From assembly GCF_900583165.1 (NCBI RefSeq), contig NZ_UTKY01000016.1, positions 124,001-188,000 on the forward strand: DNA of 64,000 nucleotides. Direction: 5' to 3'. This DNA is from Pseudomonas viridiflava (GTDB lineage Bacteria; Pseudomonadota; Gammaproteobacteria; Pseudomonadales; Pseudomonadaceae). How positions within the stretch are numbered: position 1 is the first letter of the stretch; every line of letters starts with the position of its first letter. The notes below the pieces were generated by a model. The model did no database searches, was not told the origin of the DNA, and worked only from the letters and a program-made list of their open reading frames with translations. Below, in pieces: positions 43,812 to 52,940 of this stretch. Both the position numbers and the translations under genes were made by a program.

Positions 43812-44777
43812 CTACTCTGAAAACAACACCTTCTGCCCCTCAGGCGACGTAAACATCCCATCCCCGTTGTGCCCCACCCCCGGCACTTCCACCAACCTCT
43901 GCCCCAGCTGCGGATGCCGCCGCTTGAGGTAGTCAAAATAGTTATGCCCGCGAATCAACCGATACGCACCCTGGGTTTCGGCCTCACAGCCTTTATCCAG
44001 CGCATGATGATTCGGGTCGGTGTCCTGCTGGCCCAGCAAGTAAGTGATGTCGCGTGACACGTACGCCTGTTCAAGCTGTGCAGGGCTTTGGCCCTTGGCA
44101 TAGGTCGGCAGGTTTTGCATGCCGTACTTCCAGTCGTTGAAACCGGGGCAGGTGGCCGCGTCGAACTTCACCGGGCGCTGCGCGGTGAAGTAGGCGTAGG
44201 ACGAAGGATTGGCCACCACATAGCGCAGGCCGATGCCTTCGGTTTGCAGCTTTGGATGCTCATGATGGGTGAGGGCAAAACGCTGTACCACCTGACCACC
44301 GCCGGAATGCCCAGCCACTACGATTTCTTTCAGCGCCGGGAATAGGGTGCGGTTGCCCAGGTGTTTGATGATCTGGTCGAGGGCACCGTAGGAGCTGATA
44401 CGGCCCGGGCCGGTGGATGGCTCACCGGCCATCCAGCCGTTGTCGGTCCAGCGCAGCAGCTGATCATCCAGATGCTCGTGATGAGCATCCGCCTCAGTGG
44501 GAAACCTTGGCGCGATCACCAGGGTGTTGGACGCTTGCCCAGCATTTTCGGCCGCTTTCTCGCCGCTTTCCAGATAGGCCTGCGCATCGCGCAGGCGGCC
44601 ATGCACGATGATCAACGCACGGGTGACGTTGGGCAGTGGCTGGCGCCAATCCTGGCTCAACCCCAGGCTGAGATCGCCAGCCTTGAGGGGGAAGCGATCG
44701 AGAGTGACGCCATGGCCGGCGGCCCAGGTTGAGCCGCTGACTAACAGGCCCAGCAATAGTCCCAATCGTTTCTTCAT
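43812..44777 (-). CDS. Exported alpha/beta-fold hydrolase
   Basis: 321-aa periplasmic protein. Seen: signal peptide (MKKRLGLLLGLLVSGSTWA), alpha/beta-hydrolase strands with LIIVHGRLRDAQ, nucleophile elbow VVAGHSGGGQV, NPSSYAYF, and a late GVGHNGDGMF His region. So a Ser hydrolase with plausible active site; substrate unknown. Its ATG directly follows the TGA of the ypfJ-type gene with no spacing, so translation is coupled and the two may act together. Confidence 0.82.
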   Translation of the reverse strand: MKKRLGLLLGLLVSGSTWAAGHGVTLDRFPLKAGDLSLGLSQDWRQPLPNVTRALIIVHGRLRDAQAYLESGEKAAENAGQASNTLVIAPRFPTEADAHHEHLDDQLLRWTDNGWMAGEPSTGPGRISSYGALDQIIKHLGNRTLFPALKEIVVAGHSGGGQVVQRFALTHHEHPKLQTEGIGLRYVVANPSSYAYFTAQRPVKFDAATCPGFNDWKYGMQNLPTYAKGQSPAQLEQAYVSRDITYLLGQQDTDPNHHALDKGCEAETQGAYRLIRGHNYFDYLKRRHPQLGQRLVEVPGVGHNGDGMFTSPEGQKVLFSE

Positions 44778-45662
44778 TCAAAGGCTCTTGGCGGCAAAGG
44801 TATCGCATTGGGTGATCTGGCCCTGGGCAAAGCCGGTCTTGAACCAACGCACTCGCTGGGCCGAGGTGCCGTGGGTAAAGGAGTCCGGCACCACGCGGCC
44901 TTGGCCTTGTTGCTGCAAACGGTCATCGCCAATGGCGTTGGCCGCGTTCAGTGCCTCTTCGATGTCGCCGGGTTCCAGCCAGTTCAGGCGCTTTTGCGCA
45001 CGGTTGGCCCATACGCCGGCGAAGCAATCAGCTTGCAGTTCCTGGCGTACCAGCAGGCCGCCATCGCCCTCCATCTGCCGACCCTGTTGGCGCGCGGCCT
45101 GGATCTTCGACGAGATGCCCAGCAGCGTCTGCACGTGGTGCCCGACTTCGTGGGCGATCACATATGCCTGGGCGAAATCGCCGGCGGCTTGGAAGCGCTG
45201 GGACATTTCCCGGAAGAACTCCAGGTCCAGGTACACCTGCTGGTCGGCCGGGCAATAAAACGGACCGCTGGCCGAGGTAGCGCCGCCGCAGGCGGAGTTT
45301 ACGCGGCCACGGAACAAGATCAGTTTCGGGTTCTTGTAGGCCAGGCCGTTTTCCTGGAACACCTGGGCCCAGGTGTCTTCGGTATCGCCGAGTACAGCGC
45401 GCACGAAATCCGCTTGTTCGTCGTTGGCCGGTGGTGCCTGGCGGGTCTGGGTGCTGACGGACGGTGCCTGCTCCATCTGGCCGGTGAGCTGGCCGAGGAT
45501 CTGCAGCGGATCTTGGCCGGTCATCCAGCCAATGCCGACGATCAGCAAGATCGCCCCCAGGCTCAGGCCCTTGCCGCCGCCGAAGCGCATGCCACCACCA
45601 CCACCGCCGCCATCGCGGGCATCCACCACGTTGTCACTGCGTCGGCCTTTTTTCCATAGCAT
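44778..45662 (-). CDS. ypfJ: YpfJ-family neutral zinc metallopeptidase
   Basis: 294-aa membrane-anchored protein of the KPN_02809/YpfJ neutral zinc metallopeptidase group. Seen: an N-terminal basic/Gly-rich segment (RDGGGGGGGMRFGGG), one membrane helix (SLGAILLIVGIGWMTG), the zinc motif HEVGHHVQ with a downstream RQELQADCFAGVWA Glu ligand, and Cys-containing FYCPADQQVYLD. Protease activity is inferred from the motif. Directly upstream of an exported hydrolase on the same strand. Confidence 0.9.
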   Translation of the reverse strand: MLWKKGRRSDNVVDARDGGGGGGGMRFGGGKGLSLGAILLIVGIGWMTGQDPLQILGQLTGQMEQAPSVSTQTRQAPPANDEQADFVRAVLGDTEDTWAQVFQENGLAYKNPKLILFRGRVNSACGGATSASGPFYCPADQQVYLDLEFFREMSQRFQAAGDFAQAYVIAHEVGHHVQTLLGISSKIQAARQQGRQMEGDGGLLVRQELQADCFAGVWANRAQKRLNWLEPGDIEEALNAANAIGDDRLQQQGQGRVVPDSFTHGTSAQRVRWFKTGFAQGQITQCDTFAAKSL

Positions 45663-45687
45663 GGGGGCGGTCCTCTTGATAAGTAGC

Positions 45688-45789
45688 CTGTAGGAGCGAG
45701 CTTGCTCGCGAAAAGCTCAAGTGCGCCGCGTTAAACCTGGCGCCCTGCGTCATCGTTGACGATCTTCGCGAGCAAGCTCGCTCCTACAG
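45688..45789. repeat. REP pair (family 2)
   Basis: CTGTAGGAGCGAGCTTGCTC ... GAGCAAGCTCGCTCCTACAG around a ~55-base centre which resembles the centre of the pair at 42094 (both contain GTTAAACCTGGCGCCC). Upstream of ypfJ. Confidence 0.92.
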
Positions 45790-45816
45790 TTGTGGAATGA
45801 TTGAGTATGGACGCTA

Positions 45817-46230
45817 TTAGCGGCAGTAGCCTTCGCCGCTCACCACAACCAGGCAGTCCTTTTTATCGGCCAGCCATTTGAGACCTGTGTCTGCACCGTT
45901 ACCGGCGCGCAGCAGTTGCGGGCCGTCCGGGCGGGTGAAGGCGATGCCGTCTTCGGCCGCTTCACCTTTGAAGGTGCCCGAGTCATCGGCGTCGAGGCCG
46001 TACTGCATGGTGAGGATGTAGTGCCCACGGCCGATGCTATCGTCCTTGGCGATGGTGAGGTTGAGGCCTTCGACGCCGATCCACTTGCCGACCCATTTAT
46101 CGGTCGGCGGGGTTTCTGGCACCAGCGTCGCCTGCACCGAAGCAGGCGCGGGTTTAGGCGCTTCTTTCGCGGCTTTGTCGCACGCGGTGAGCAGGGCAAG
46201 GGCAGACAGAACAAAGAGAAATTTTTTCAT
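45817..46230 (-). CDS. Small lipoprotein of unknown function
   Basis: 137-aa lipoprotein. Seen: signal with lipobox LTAC (Cys at residue 17), a Lys/Ala/Pro-rich linker (DKAAKEAPKPAPAS), then a compact beta-rich domain (KWVGKWIGVEGLNLTIAKD, HYILTMQYGLDADDSGTFKG) and a C-terminal Cys pair (KKDCLVVVSGEGYCR). The shape resembles small calycin-like or MliC-like lipoproteins, but no family is firmly recognised. Single gene, divergent from the EamA transporter at 46409. Confidence 0.8.
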   Translation of the reverse strand: MKKFLFVLSALALLTACDKAAKEAPKPAPASVQATLVPETPPTDKWVGKWIGVEGLNLTIAKDDSIGRGHYILTMQYGLDADDSGTFKGEAAEDGIAFTRPDGPQLLRAGNGADTGLKWLADKKDCLVVVSGEGYCR

Positions 46231-46408
46231 CGCGGCAAGGCCTTGGTTAAAAAGTGTGCAATACGGCGGTCAACGTGAACCGTTGGACTTCAATCCCATG
46301 ATTTAGTGCGCTGTTCGCCCGGTGTTTGGTTATGCTCTTGGGGCAGACCCACGCCCGGCTGCTAGATTACCGGGTTGAGTCCCATCGTGCGCCACGCAAG
46401 AGAATTCG

Positions 46409-47287
46409 ATGACAGTCAGTACCCCGCTTTCCGGCGTCAACCACCCCTTCAAAGGCATCCTGCTGATTGTGCTGGCGACGTTTCTGTTTTCCAGCCACGA
46501 CGCCCTGTCCAAATACCTCGCGGGGTTCTACCCGATTGTGATGGTGGTATGGGCGCGCTACATGGTGCACACCTTGCTGATGGCCGGGATCTTCCTGCCG
46601 CAATCGGGCCTGCGGGTACTGCGCAGCAAGCGGCCGGGGATGCAGGTGGTGCGGGCTTTGTGCCTGCTGGGCACGAGCCTGTTCTTTACGGCGGCGCTGC
46701 ACTACATCCCGTTAGCAGAAGCCACGGCGGTGAACTTCCTGGCGCCGATCCTGGTGACCGCGCTGTCGGTGCCCCTGCTGGGCGAGCACGTCACCCGTGG
46801 CCAGTGGTTGGCGGTGATCTGCGGGTTTGTCGGCGTGCTGATCATCATCCATCCCGGCGGTGAACTGTTCACCCCTGCGGTGTTGCTGCCGCTGTGTTCG
46901 GCGTTGTTCTTCTGCTTCTACCAACTGCTCACGCGCATTCTCAGCAAGGTCGACACGCCGACCACCAGCAACTTCTTTGCCGGGCTGTGCAATACCTTGG
47001 TGATGAGTGCGATGGTGCCGTTCTTCTGGCAGATCCCCACGCTATGGCATGGCGTGTTGATGCTGGCACTGGGCACCTGCGGGATGACGGCGCACTTGAT
47101 GTTGACCCAGGCGTTCCGCTTCGCGGCGCCGGCCTTGCTGGCGCCGTTTGGCTATTGCCAGATCGTGTTCGCGGGGTTGTTGGGCTGGCTGGTGTTCAGT
47201 CATACCCCCGACGTGACCACGGTGGTCGGCATCGGGGTGATCTGCATGAGCGGATTGGCCGCTGCCTGGCAGCAGCGGCGCCGATAG
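46409..47287 (+). CDS. EamA-family DMT transporter
   Basis: 292-aa ten-helix membrane transporter of the drug/metabolite superfamily. Seen: LLIVLATFLFSSHDALSKYL, a first repeat ending AVNFLAPILVTALSVPLLGE, and a second repeat with FCFYQLLTRIL and CQIVFAGLLGWLVFSHTPD. It lies next to the quinate MFS gene (convergent, 13-bp spacing), but no sequence signal ties it to that pathway. Substrate unknown. Confidence 0.88.
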   Translation: MTVSTPLSGVNHPFKGILLIVLATFLFSSHDALSKYLAGFYPIVMVVWARYMVHTLLMAGIFLPQSGLRVLRSKRPGMQVVRALCLLGTSLFFTAALHYIPLAEATAVNFLAPILVTALSVPLLGEHVTRGQWLAVICGFVGVLIIIHPGGELFTPAVLLPLCSALFFCFYQLLTRILSKVDTPTTSNFFAGLCNTLVMSAMVPFFWQIPTLWHGVLMLALGTCGMTAHLMLTQAFRFAAPALLAPFGYCQIVFAGLLGWLVFSHTPDVTTVVGIGVICMSGLAAAWQQRRR

Positions 47288-47300
47288 CTCAGACGTTGGC

Positions 47301-48635
47301 TCAGACGTCTACGGTCGGGATCTTGCGCGGCGCCATGAAGTACATCCAGGTCAGCGCCAGGAAGTACATCGCCGGGATCAGCGTAAACAACACGGTGTAG
47401 TTGTTGTTGGTCACGGTGAGAATGTGCCCGACGATCTGGGTCATGAACATACCGCCGATGGCCGCACACATACCGCCGAAGCCAAACACCGTGCTCATCA
47501 TGTGCTTGGGCGTGTAGTCCATCACCAGGCTCCAGATGTTGGCGGTCCAGGCCTGGTGCGCGCCAATCGCCAGGGAGATAGCAAACACCGCCACCCACAG
47601 CTGGCTGGAACCTGCCGCCATCACCACACCGACGATGCAGCAGGCGAACAGCAGCATCGACAGCAGCCGCGCCTTGATCGCGTTCATGCCACGGCCAATC
47701 AGGAACGATGACAGAATCCCGCCCCCAACACTGCCGAAGTCGGCGGTCAGGTAGATGATGATCAGCGGGATACCCATTTGGGTCACGTTGATGCCCAGGT
47801 TGTATTGTTGGTTCAGGAACGGTGGCAGCCAGTACAGGTAGAACCAGAACACCGGCGCAGTCAGCGCATAGGCAATCGCGAAAGCCCAGGTACCGCGCAT
47901 GCGCAGGATGCGGCTGAACGGCACGCCCGGTTGCTCTGGCTCGACGTTTTGTTGCACGTAGTCCAATTCGGATTGTTTAACGGTGGGATGATCTTCCGGG
48001 TTGTAGTACTTCAGCGCCCAGAACACCAGCCAGATCAAACCCAGCGACGCCATGCACAGGAACGCAGCCTGCCAGCCCCATACGTGCAGGATCAACGGCA
48101 GCAGCATGGGCGTCATCATCGCGCCAACGTTGGTACCGGCATTGAAGATACCGGTGGCCACCGCACGTTCACCCGCGGGGAACCACAACCGGGTGGTCTT
48201 GACGCAGGCCGGGTAGTTGGCGGCTTCGGTCAGCCCGAGGATAAAACGGCAGACCATAAAGCCCACTGCCGACGTAGCCAGGCCGTGAGCGCCAGTGGCC
48301 AGGCTCCAGAGCAGCACCGCGCAGAAGAACACGCGTTTGACGCCGATGCGGTCGATCAGGCGGCCTTGCAGCACAAAGCCGATGGCGTAGCCGACCTGGA
48401 ACCAGAAGTTGATGTTGGCGTAGTCCATCGCCGTCCAGCTCATCTCTTTCGCCAGGATCGGTTGCATCACGCCCAGGGCGGCGCGGTCGATGTAGTTCAG
48501 GGTGGTGGCGAAGAACACCAGGGCCAACATGCCCCAGCGTGTTTTACCCACGGCCAGGGCGCCGCGGATCTTGTCGCCGATGCCGGCGTGCGGGGTGCCG
48601 GGGCGCGCGGCCAGGGCGGAATTTTGCAGAGGCAT
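47301..48635 (-). CDS. MFS transporter of the anion:cation symporter type (probable quinate/shikimate or related acid importer)
   Basis: 444-aa, twelve-helix MFS protein. Seen: MLALVFFATTLNYIDRAALG, the first loop motif GRLIDRIGVKRVF, GLTEAANYPACVKTTRLWF (typical of ACS-family sugar-acid and aromatic-acid symporters) and GTNVGAMMTPMLLP. It is divergent from quiC1 across a 232-bp spacer, and the locus also holds aroE and aroQ. By context it probably imports quinate, shikimate or dehydroshikimate; direct specificity cannot be read from sequence. Confidence 0.88.
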   Translation of the reverse strand: MPLQNSALAARPGTPHAGIGDKIRGALAVGKTRWGMLALVFFATTLNYIDRAALGVMQPILAKEMSWTAMDYANINFWFQVGYAIGFVLQGRLIDRIGVKRVFFCAVLLWSLATGAHGLATSAVGFMVCRFILGLTEAANYPACVKTTRLWFPAGERAVATGIFNAGTNVGAMMTPMLLPLILHVWGWQAAFLCMASLGLIWLVFWALKYYNPEDHPTVKQSELDYVQQNVEPEQPGVPFSRILRMRGTWAFAIAYALTAPVFWFYLYWLPPFLNQQYNLGINVTQMGIPLIIIYLTADFGSVGGGILSSFLIGRGMNAIKARLLSMLLFACCIVGVVMAAGSSQLWVAVFAISLAIGAHQAWTANIWSLVMDYTPKHMMSTVFGFGGMCAAIGGMFMTQIVGHILTVTNNNYTVLFTLIPAMYFLALTWMYFMAPRKIPTVDV

Positions 48636-48754
48636 GAGGTCGTACCCGTTTTTTGAAATTTTTATGGTGTGGTCTGGGTCTTTGTTTAACGCTGGTTACG
48701 TGATGGATGGTGCGCAGTGGTTAAAAAATCGTCAATTCGCCAAAGGGGCATTGT

Positions 48755-48769
48755 GTTCGATAATCGCAC
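48755..48769. promoter_or_regulatory. Candidate operator in the quiC1/MFS promoter region
   Basis: GTTCGATAATCGCAC lies between the divergent MFS and quiC1 genes and matches 12 of 15 positions of a site (GTTCGATTACCGAAC) upstream of aroQ. A further GTTCG half-site follows at 48783. Candidate site for the local TetR protein. Confidence 0.45.
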
Positions 48770-48867
48770 CAAAAACTAACCGGTTCGTACATTTCAATTG
48801 CTGTGAATAGTTTACCGGCCAATAATTTGCCGTAAATAAGACCAGCCTCAAAAGACGGAGTCGCCCC

Positions 48868-50769
48868 ATGCAACGCTCTATTGCCACTGTGTCCTTGAGC
48901 GGCACCCTGCCGGAAAAGCTTGAAGCCATTGCCGCCGCCGGGTTCGATGGGGTCGAAATCTTCGAAAACGACTTGTTGTATTACGACGGCAGCCCGCGGG
49001 AAGTTAGGCAGATGTGTGCCGACCTCGGCATCGCTATCACGTTATTCCAACCGTTTCGCGACTTTGAGGGCTGCCGCCGCGACCGTCTGGCGCGCAACCT
49101 GGAGCGGGCCGAACGCAAGTTCGACCTGATGCAGGAGCTGGGTACCGACTTGGTGTTGGTGTGCAGCAACGCGTCAGCCGACAGTGTTGGCGACGAGCGC
49201 ATTCTACTCGATGACTTGAGCCTGCTGGCCGAACGCGCTGGGCGCCGTGGCCTGCGCATTGGCTATGAAGCGCTGGCCTGGGGCAAGCATGTGAACACCT
49301 GGCAGCAGGTGTGGAACCTGGTGCGCCAGGTCGATCACCCGGCGCTCGGCGTATTGCTCGACAGCTTCCACACGCTGTCTCTCAAAGGTGACCCGAGTGC
49401 GATCGCCGAGATTCCGGGCGACAAGATCTTCTTCGTACAAATGGCCGACGCGCCGATTCTGGCCATGGATGTGCTGGAGTGGAGCCGGCACTTCCGCTGC
49501 TTCCCAGGGCAAGGCGAATTTGACCTGGCAGGGTTTCTGGCGCCGATCATCAAGAGTGGCTACACCGGGCCTTTGTCCCTGGAGATTTTCAACGACGGCT
49601 TCCGCGCCGCGCCGACCCGTGCAAATGCGGCGGATGGCCTGCGCTCGTTGCTGTACCTGGAAGAGAAAACCCGCGAGCGCTTGCAGCAGGAAGCACCCGC
49701 GCAACCGGTCGAGATTCTGTTCGATACCCCGGCCGCCAGCGAATACGACGGCATTGAGTTCCTTGAATTTGCCGTGGATGAAAGCCTCGGCGCCAAGCTG
49801 ACTCATTGGCTGGAACGCCTGGGTTTCGTCAAGGCCGGGCAACATCGCTCCAAGAGCGTGAGCCTGTTGCGCCAGGGCGATATCAACCTGATCCTCAACT
49901 GCGAACCCTATTCCTTCGCCCACAACTTTTTTGAAGCCCACGGGCCGTCGCTATGTGCCACGGCCGTGCGCGTCAAGGACAGCGCCAAGGCCTTGGAACG
50001 GGCGGTGGCCTACAAGGGCCAGCCCTATCGCGGTCTGGTGGGCCCCAATGAGTTGGAGTTGGCCGCCGTACGTGCGCCGGATGGCAGCCTGATTTACCTG
50101 GTGGATCAAAATGAAGGCGGGATTTACAACACCGACTTCAACCTGCAAGCCTCTTCGGCTTCCAGCGGCGGCCTGCTGCGCATCGACCATATGGCCATGG
50201 CCCTGCCGGCCGACAGCCTTGACAGCTGGGTACTGTTCTACAAGAGCCTGCTGGACTTCGAAGCCGATGACGAAGTGGTGCTGCCCGACCCCTACGGCCT
50301 GGTGAAAAGCCGCGCACTGCGCAGCCGTTGCAGCTCGATCCGCCTGCCGCTGAATATTTCCGAAAACCGCAACACGGCGATTTCCCACGCGCTATCGAGT
50401 TATCGCGGCTCCGGCGTGCACCATATTGCCTTCGACTGCGCGGATATCTTCGCCGAAGTGCGCCGGGCCAAGGATGCGGGCGTACCGTTGCTGGATATCC
50501 CGCTCAACTACTACGACGACTTGGCGGCACGCTTCGATTTCGATGACGAATTCCTCAGCGAACTGGCGTACTACAACGTGCTGTATGACCGCGACGCCCA
50601 AGGTGGTGAGCTGTTTCACGTGTACACCGAGCCGTTCGAAGGGCGGTTTTTCTTCGAGATCATTCAGCGCAAGAACGGCTATGCCGGCTACGGTGCAGCC
50701 AACGTAGCGGTGCGTCTGGCGGCCATGGCCAAATCGCGCAGCGGCGCGGCGCGTCAGGCACGTTTATAA
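48868..50769 (+). CDS. quiC1: 3-Dehydroshikimate dehydratase QuiC1 fused to an HPPD-like domain
   Basis: 633-aa enzyme converting 3-dehydroshikimate to protocatechuate, linking quinate/shikimate to the beta-ketoadipate pathway. Seen: N-terminal AP-endonuclease-2-type TIM barrel (1 to ~275) with the four metal ligands of characterised QuiC1 at the same numbers: E134 (GYEALAWG), D165 (LLDSFHTL), Q191 (FVQMAD), E239 (LSLEIFND). The C-terminal ~350 residues form a vicinal-oxygen-chelate domain like 4-hydroxyphenylpyruvate dioxygenase (LRIDHMAMALP, GVHHIAFDCAD, FFEIIQRKNGYAGYG). ATG follows GGAG. Followed by the TetR gene. Confidence 0.93.
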   Translation: MQRSIATVSLSGTLPEKLEAIAAAGFDGVEIFENDLLYYDGSPREVRQMCADLGIAITLFQPFRDFEGCRRDRLARNLERAERKFDLMQELGTDLVLVCSNASADSVGDERILLDDLSLLAERAGRRGLRIGYEALAWGKHVNTWQQVWNLVRQVDHPALGVLLDSFHTLSLKGDPSAIAEIPGDKIFFVQMADAPILAMDVLEWSRHFRCFPGQGEFDLAGFLAPIIKSGYTGPLSLEIFNDGFRAAPTRANAADGLRSLLYLEEKTRERLQQEAPAQPVEILFDTPAASEYDGIEFLEFAVDESLGAKLTHWLERLGFVKAGQHRSKSVSLLRQGDINLILNCEPYSFAHNFFEAHGPSLCATAVRVKDSAKALERAVAYKGQPYRGLVGPNELELAAVRAPDGSLIYLVDQNEGGIYNTDFNLQASSASSGGLLRIDHMAMALPADSLDSWVLFYKSLLDFEADDEVVLPDPYGLVKSRALRSRCSSIRLPLNISENRNTAISHALSSYRGSGVHHIAFDCADIFAEVRRAKDAGVPLLDIPLNYYDDLAARFDFDDEFLSELAYYNVLYDRDAQGGELFHVYTEPFEGRFFFEIIQRKNGYAGYGAANVAVRLAAMAKSRSGAARQARL

Positions 50770-50846
50770 GGGCTGGCCGGGTGCTTCCTTCGGGGAGCAT
50801 CGCGGCCCATAATCAGCGCCTGCATAACACTGGCTGTGAGCGCACC

Positions 50847-51488
50847 ATGACCGCTGAGGCACCCCGCAAGAGTCGTAAGAACAATCCGGAAAAGACCCGC
50901 GAAAACATACTGCAGGAAGCGGTCGTGGAGTTCGTGCAGCAGGGCCTGTCGGGCGCCCGCGTGGATGCCATCGCCGAGCGCATCCACACCTCCAAGCGCA
51001 TGATCTATTACTACTTCGGCAGCAAGGAGCAGTTGTACGTCGAGGTGCTCGAGAAGCTCTACGGCGACATCCGCAACACCGAAACCCGCATGAACCTCAC
51101 CGCCCTGGAACCGCGCGAAGCGATCCGGCGGCTGGTGGAGTTCACCTTTGATCACCATGACCAGAACGTGGATTTCGTGCGCATCGTCAGCATCGAAAAT
51201 ATCCACAATGCCGAGTACGTGAAGCGCACAGACACCATCAAGGCGATGAACAGCAAGATCCTTGAAGGGCTGGGGGAAACCTTGCGCCGTGGTGCCGAGC
51301 TGGGCTTGTTCAGGGAAGGGCTGGAGCCGCTGGACGTGCACCTGCTGATCAACTCGTTCAGCTTTTACCGGGTGTCGAACCGGCATACGTTCAGTGAGAT
51401 TTTTCAGATCGAGCTGTCGGATGCGGCGATCAAACAGCGGCATCGGGAGATGATTTGTGAGTCGGTGATGCGGTATTTGCAGGCCTGA
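50847..51488 (+). CDS. TetR-family regulator, probable quinate/shikimate regulator
   Basis: 213-aa regulator. Seen: N-terminal HTH (about 15-62: KTRENILQEAVVEFVQQGLS, RVDAIAERIHTSKRMIYYYF) with a basic leader (APRKSRKNNPEK), then an all-helical ligand domain. TSKRMIYYYFGSKEQLY is the usual recognition helix region. It lies 77 bp downstream of quiC1 on the same strand and is the only regulator of the locus, so it probably controls quiC1, the MFS gene and aroQ-aroE in response to a pathway compound (inference). ATG 50847 chosen over a 22-codon longer frame. Confidence 0.9.
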   Translation: MTAEAPRKSRKNNPEKTRENILQEAVVEFVQQGLSGARVDAIAERIHTSKRMIYYYFGSKEQLYVEVLEKLYGDIRNTETRMNLTALEPREAIRRLVEFTFDHHDQNVDFVRIVSIENIHNAEYVKRTDTIKAMNSKILEGLGETLRRGAELGLFREGLEPLDVHLLINSFSFYRVSNRHTFSEIFQIELSDAAIKQRHREMICESVMRYLQA

Positions 51489-51521
51489 GTACACCTAAGT
51501 TCCCAAGTTGAAATGCAGTCA

Positions 51522-51554
51522 GTGTGGGAGGGGGCTTGCCCCCCTCCCACATTT
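51522..51554. repeat. Collapsed REP (family 1)
   Basis: GTGTGGGAGGGGGCTTGCCC runs straight into CCCTCCCACATTT, with no centre. It looks like a REPIN in which the middle was lost by deletion between matching C-runs. Between the convergent TetR and aroE genes. Confidence 0.8.
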
Positions 51555-51572
51555 GGATCTTCATTTCGCCAG

Positions 51573-52421
51573 TCAGGTATTCATGCTCTGAAAGTGCGCC
51601 AACATCCTGCCCGCATCCGGCGCCTCACCACTGAACAACTCAAACGCCTTCACCGCCTGAAAAACCGCCATGTTGCCGCCATCCAACGTGCGGCAACCCA
51701 AGGTGCGGGCGTCGCTTAGCAGTTGGGTTTCCAGCGGAAAATACACAATCTCGGCCACCCACAGCTCGGCCCTCAGCAACGCCGCAGGCACCGGTGTACC
51801 CGGCAGCTTGGCCATGCCCATCGGCGTGGTATTCACCAAGCCATCCGCCTCGGCCATGGCATTTTCCAACTGCGTGCCGACTTGGGCACGCCCGGCGCCG
51901 AAACGCTGGGCGAGGTTGTCTACCAGATCGTGGGCGCGGGCCGGGTCTACGTCGAAAATACTCAGGTGCCCCACGCCCTCGGCCAACAGCGCGTGGGCGA
52001 CTGCGGCGCCTGCGCCACCGGCCCCCATCTGCACCACGCGGTGGCGCGCCACATCATTCAAGTTGCGCCGAAAACCTTCGGCAAAGCCCAGGCAATCAGT
52101 GTTGTGGCCGATGCGTTTGCCGCCCTTGAACACCACAGTGTTGACTGCGCCAATCCCGCGAGCTTCGTCAGACAAATCATCGAGCAGCGGTAGGATCGCC
52201 TGCTTGCATGGGTAAGTAATGTTCAAGCCAGTGAAGTGCATCAACTCGGCAGCGTCCAGCAGGTCAGGCAGGGCGTTGATGTCCAAGTGCAGGGGCTCAA
52301 GGTCGATCAGGCGATACAGGTAGCGCAGGCCTTGGGCGTCGCCTTCCTGTTCGTGCAGGGCTGGGGTGCGGGACGCCTGGATGCCGGAACCGATCAGGCC
52401 CGCGAGAATGCGCGGCTTCAT
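51573..52421 (-). CDS. aroE: Shikimate/quinate dehydrogenase-family enzyme (second AroE type)
   Basis: 282-aa NAD(P)-dependent dehydrogenase. Seen: substrate loop [13 protein letters not shown] with the catalytic Lys, [16 protein letters not shown] with the catalytic Asp, nucleotide-binding [14 protein letters not shown], followed by the acidic [10 protein letters not shown] which suits NAD rather than NADP preference (the NADP-specific form usually has NRT here), and the C-terminal GGNMAVFQA. In this catabolic locus it probably oxidises shikimate or quinate rather than serving aromatic biosynthesis. Overlaps aroQ by 4 bp. Confidence 0.9.
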   Translation of the reverse strand: MKPRILAGLIGSGIQASRTPALHEQEGDAQGLRYLYRLIDLEPLHLDINALPDLLDAAELMHFTGLNITYPCKQAILPLLDDLSDEARGIGAVNTVVFKGGKRIGHNTDCLGFAEGFRRNLNDVARHRVVQMGAGGAGAAVAHALLAEGVGHLSIFDVDPARAHDLVDNLAQRFGAGRAQVGTQLENAMAEADGLVNTTPMGMAKLPGTPVPAALLRAELWVAEIVYFPLETQLLSDARTLGCRTLDGGNMAVFQAVKAFELFSGEAPDAGRMLAHFQSMNT

Positions 52422-52858
52422 CCCTTCAACACCTGGCTGAAATGCTCCAGGGCTAGGTGATAGCCGTGGCTACCGAAGCCCGCGAGGACGGCCTTGGCGA
52501 TGGGCGACACAAACGAGTGATGCCGGAACGCTTCGCGGGCATGCACGTTGGATAAGTGCACCTCGATCACCGGTACTTCACTGGCCACTAGCGCGTCGCG
52601 GATCGCCACCGACGTATGGGTCCAGGCTGCCGGGTTGATCACGATACCGGCACAACGGGCACGGGCACCGTGAATCCAATCCAGCAGTTCGCCTTCGTGG
52701 TTGGTTTGGCGAAATTCGATTTTGAGTCCAAGCTTTTCTGCGCTGCGACCGCACAGGGCGGCGACGTCGGCCAGGGTTTCATGGCCGTAGGTGGCAGGCT
52801 CGCGGGTGCCGAGCAGGTTGAGGTTGGGGCCGTTGAGCACCAGCACGATGGGCTGCAT
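52418..52858 (-). CDS. aroQ: Type II 3-dehydroquinate dehydratase
   Basis: 146-aa dodecameric dehydratase converting 3-dehydroquinate to 3-dehydroshikimate, which then is the substrate of quiC1. Seen: [18 protein letters not shown] with the catalytic Arg and Tyr, [25 protein letters not shown] with the catalytic His, and [14 protein letters not shown] 52858 (MQPIVLVLN) chosen over a 25-codon longer frame; GGAGATACTCCC-like purines precede it. First gene of aroQ-aroE. A candidate operator lies 83 bp upstream. Confidence 0.95.
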   Translation of the reverse strand: MQPIVLVLNGPNLNLLGTREPATYGHETLADVAALCGRSAEKLGLKIEFRQTNHEGELLDWIHGARARCAGIVINPAAWTHTSVAIRDALVASEVPVIEVHLSNVHAREAFRHHSFVSPIAKAVLAGFGSHGYHLALEHFSQVLKG

Positions 52859-52940
52859 GGGAGTATCTCCACTGTTCTTGTTTGTTGTGGAGATAAAATG
52901 TACTGAATGGTTAATTTGGTCAATTAATAGCAACGGATCT

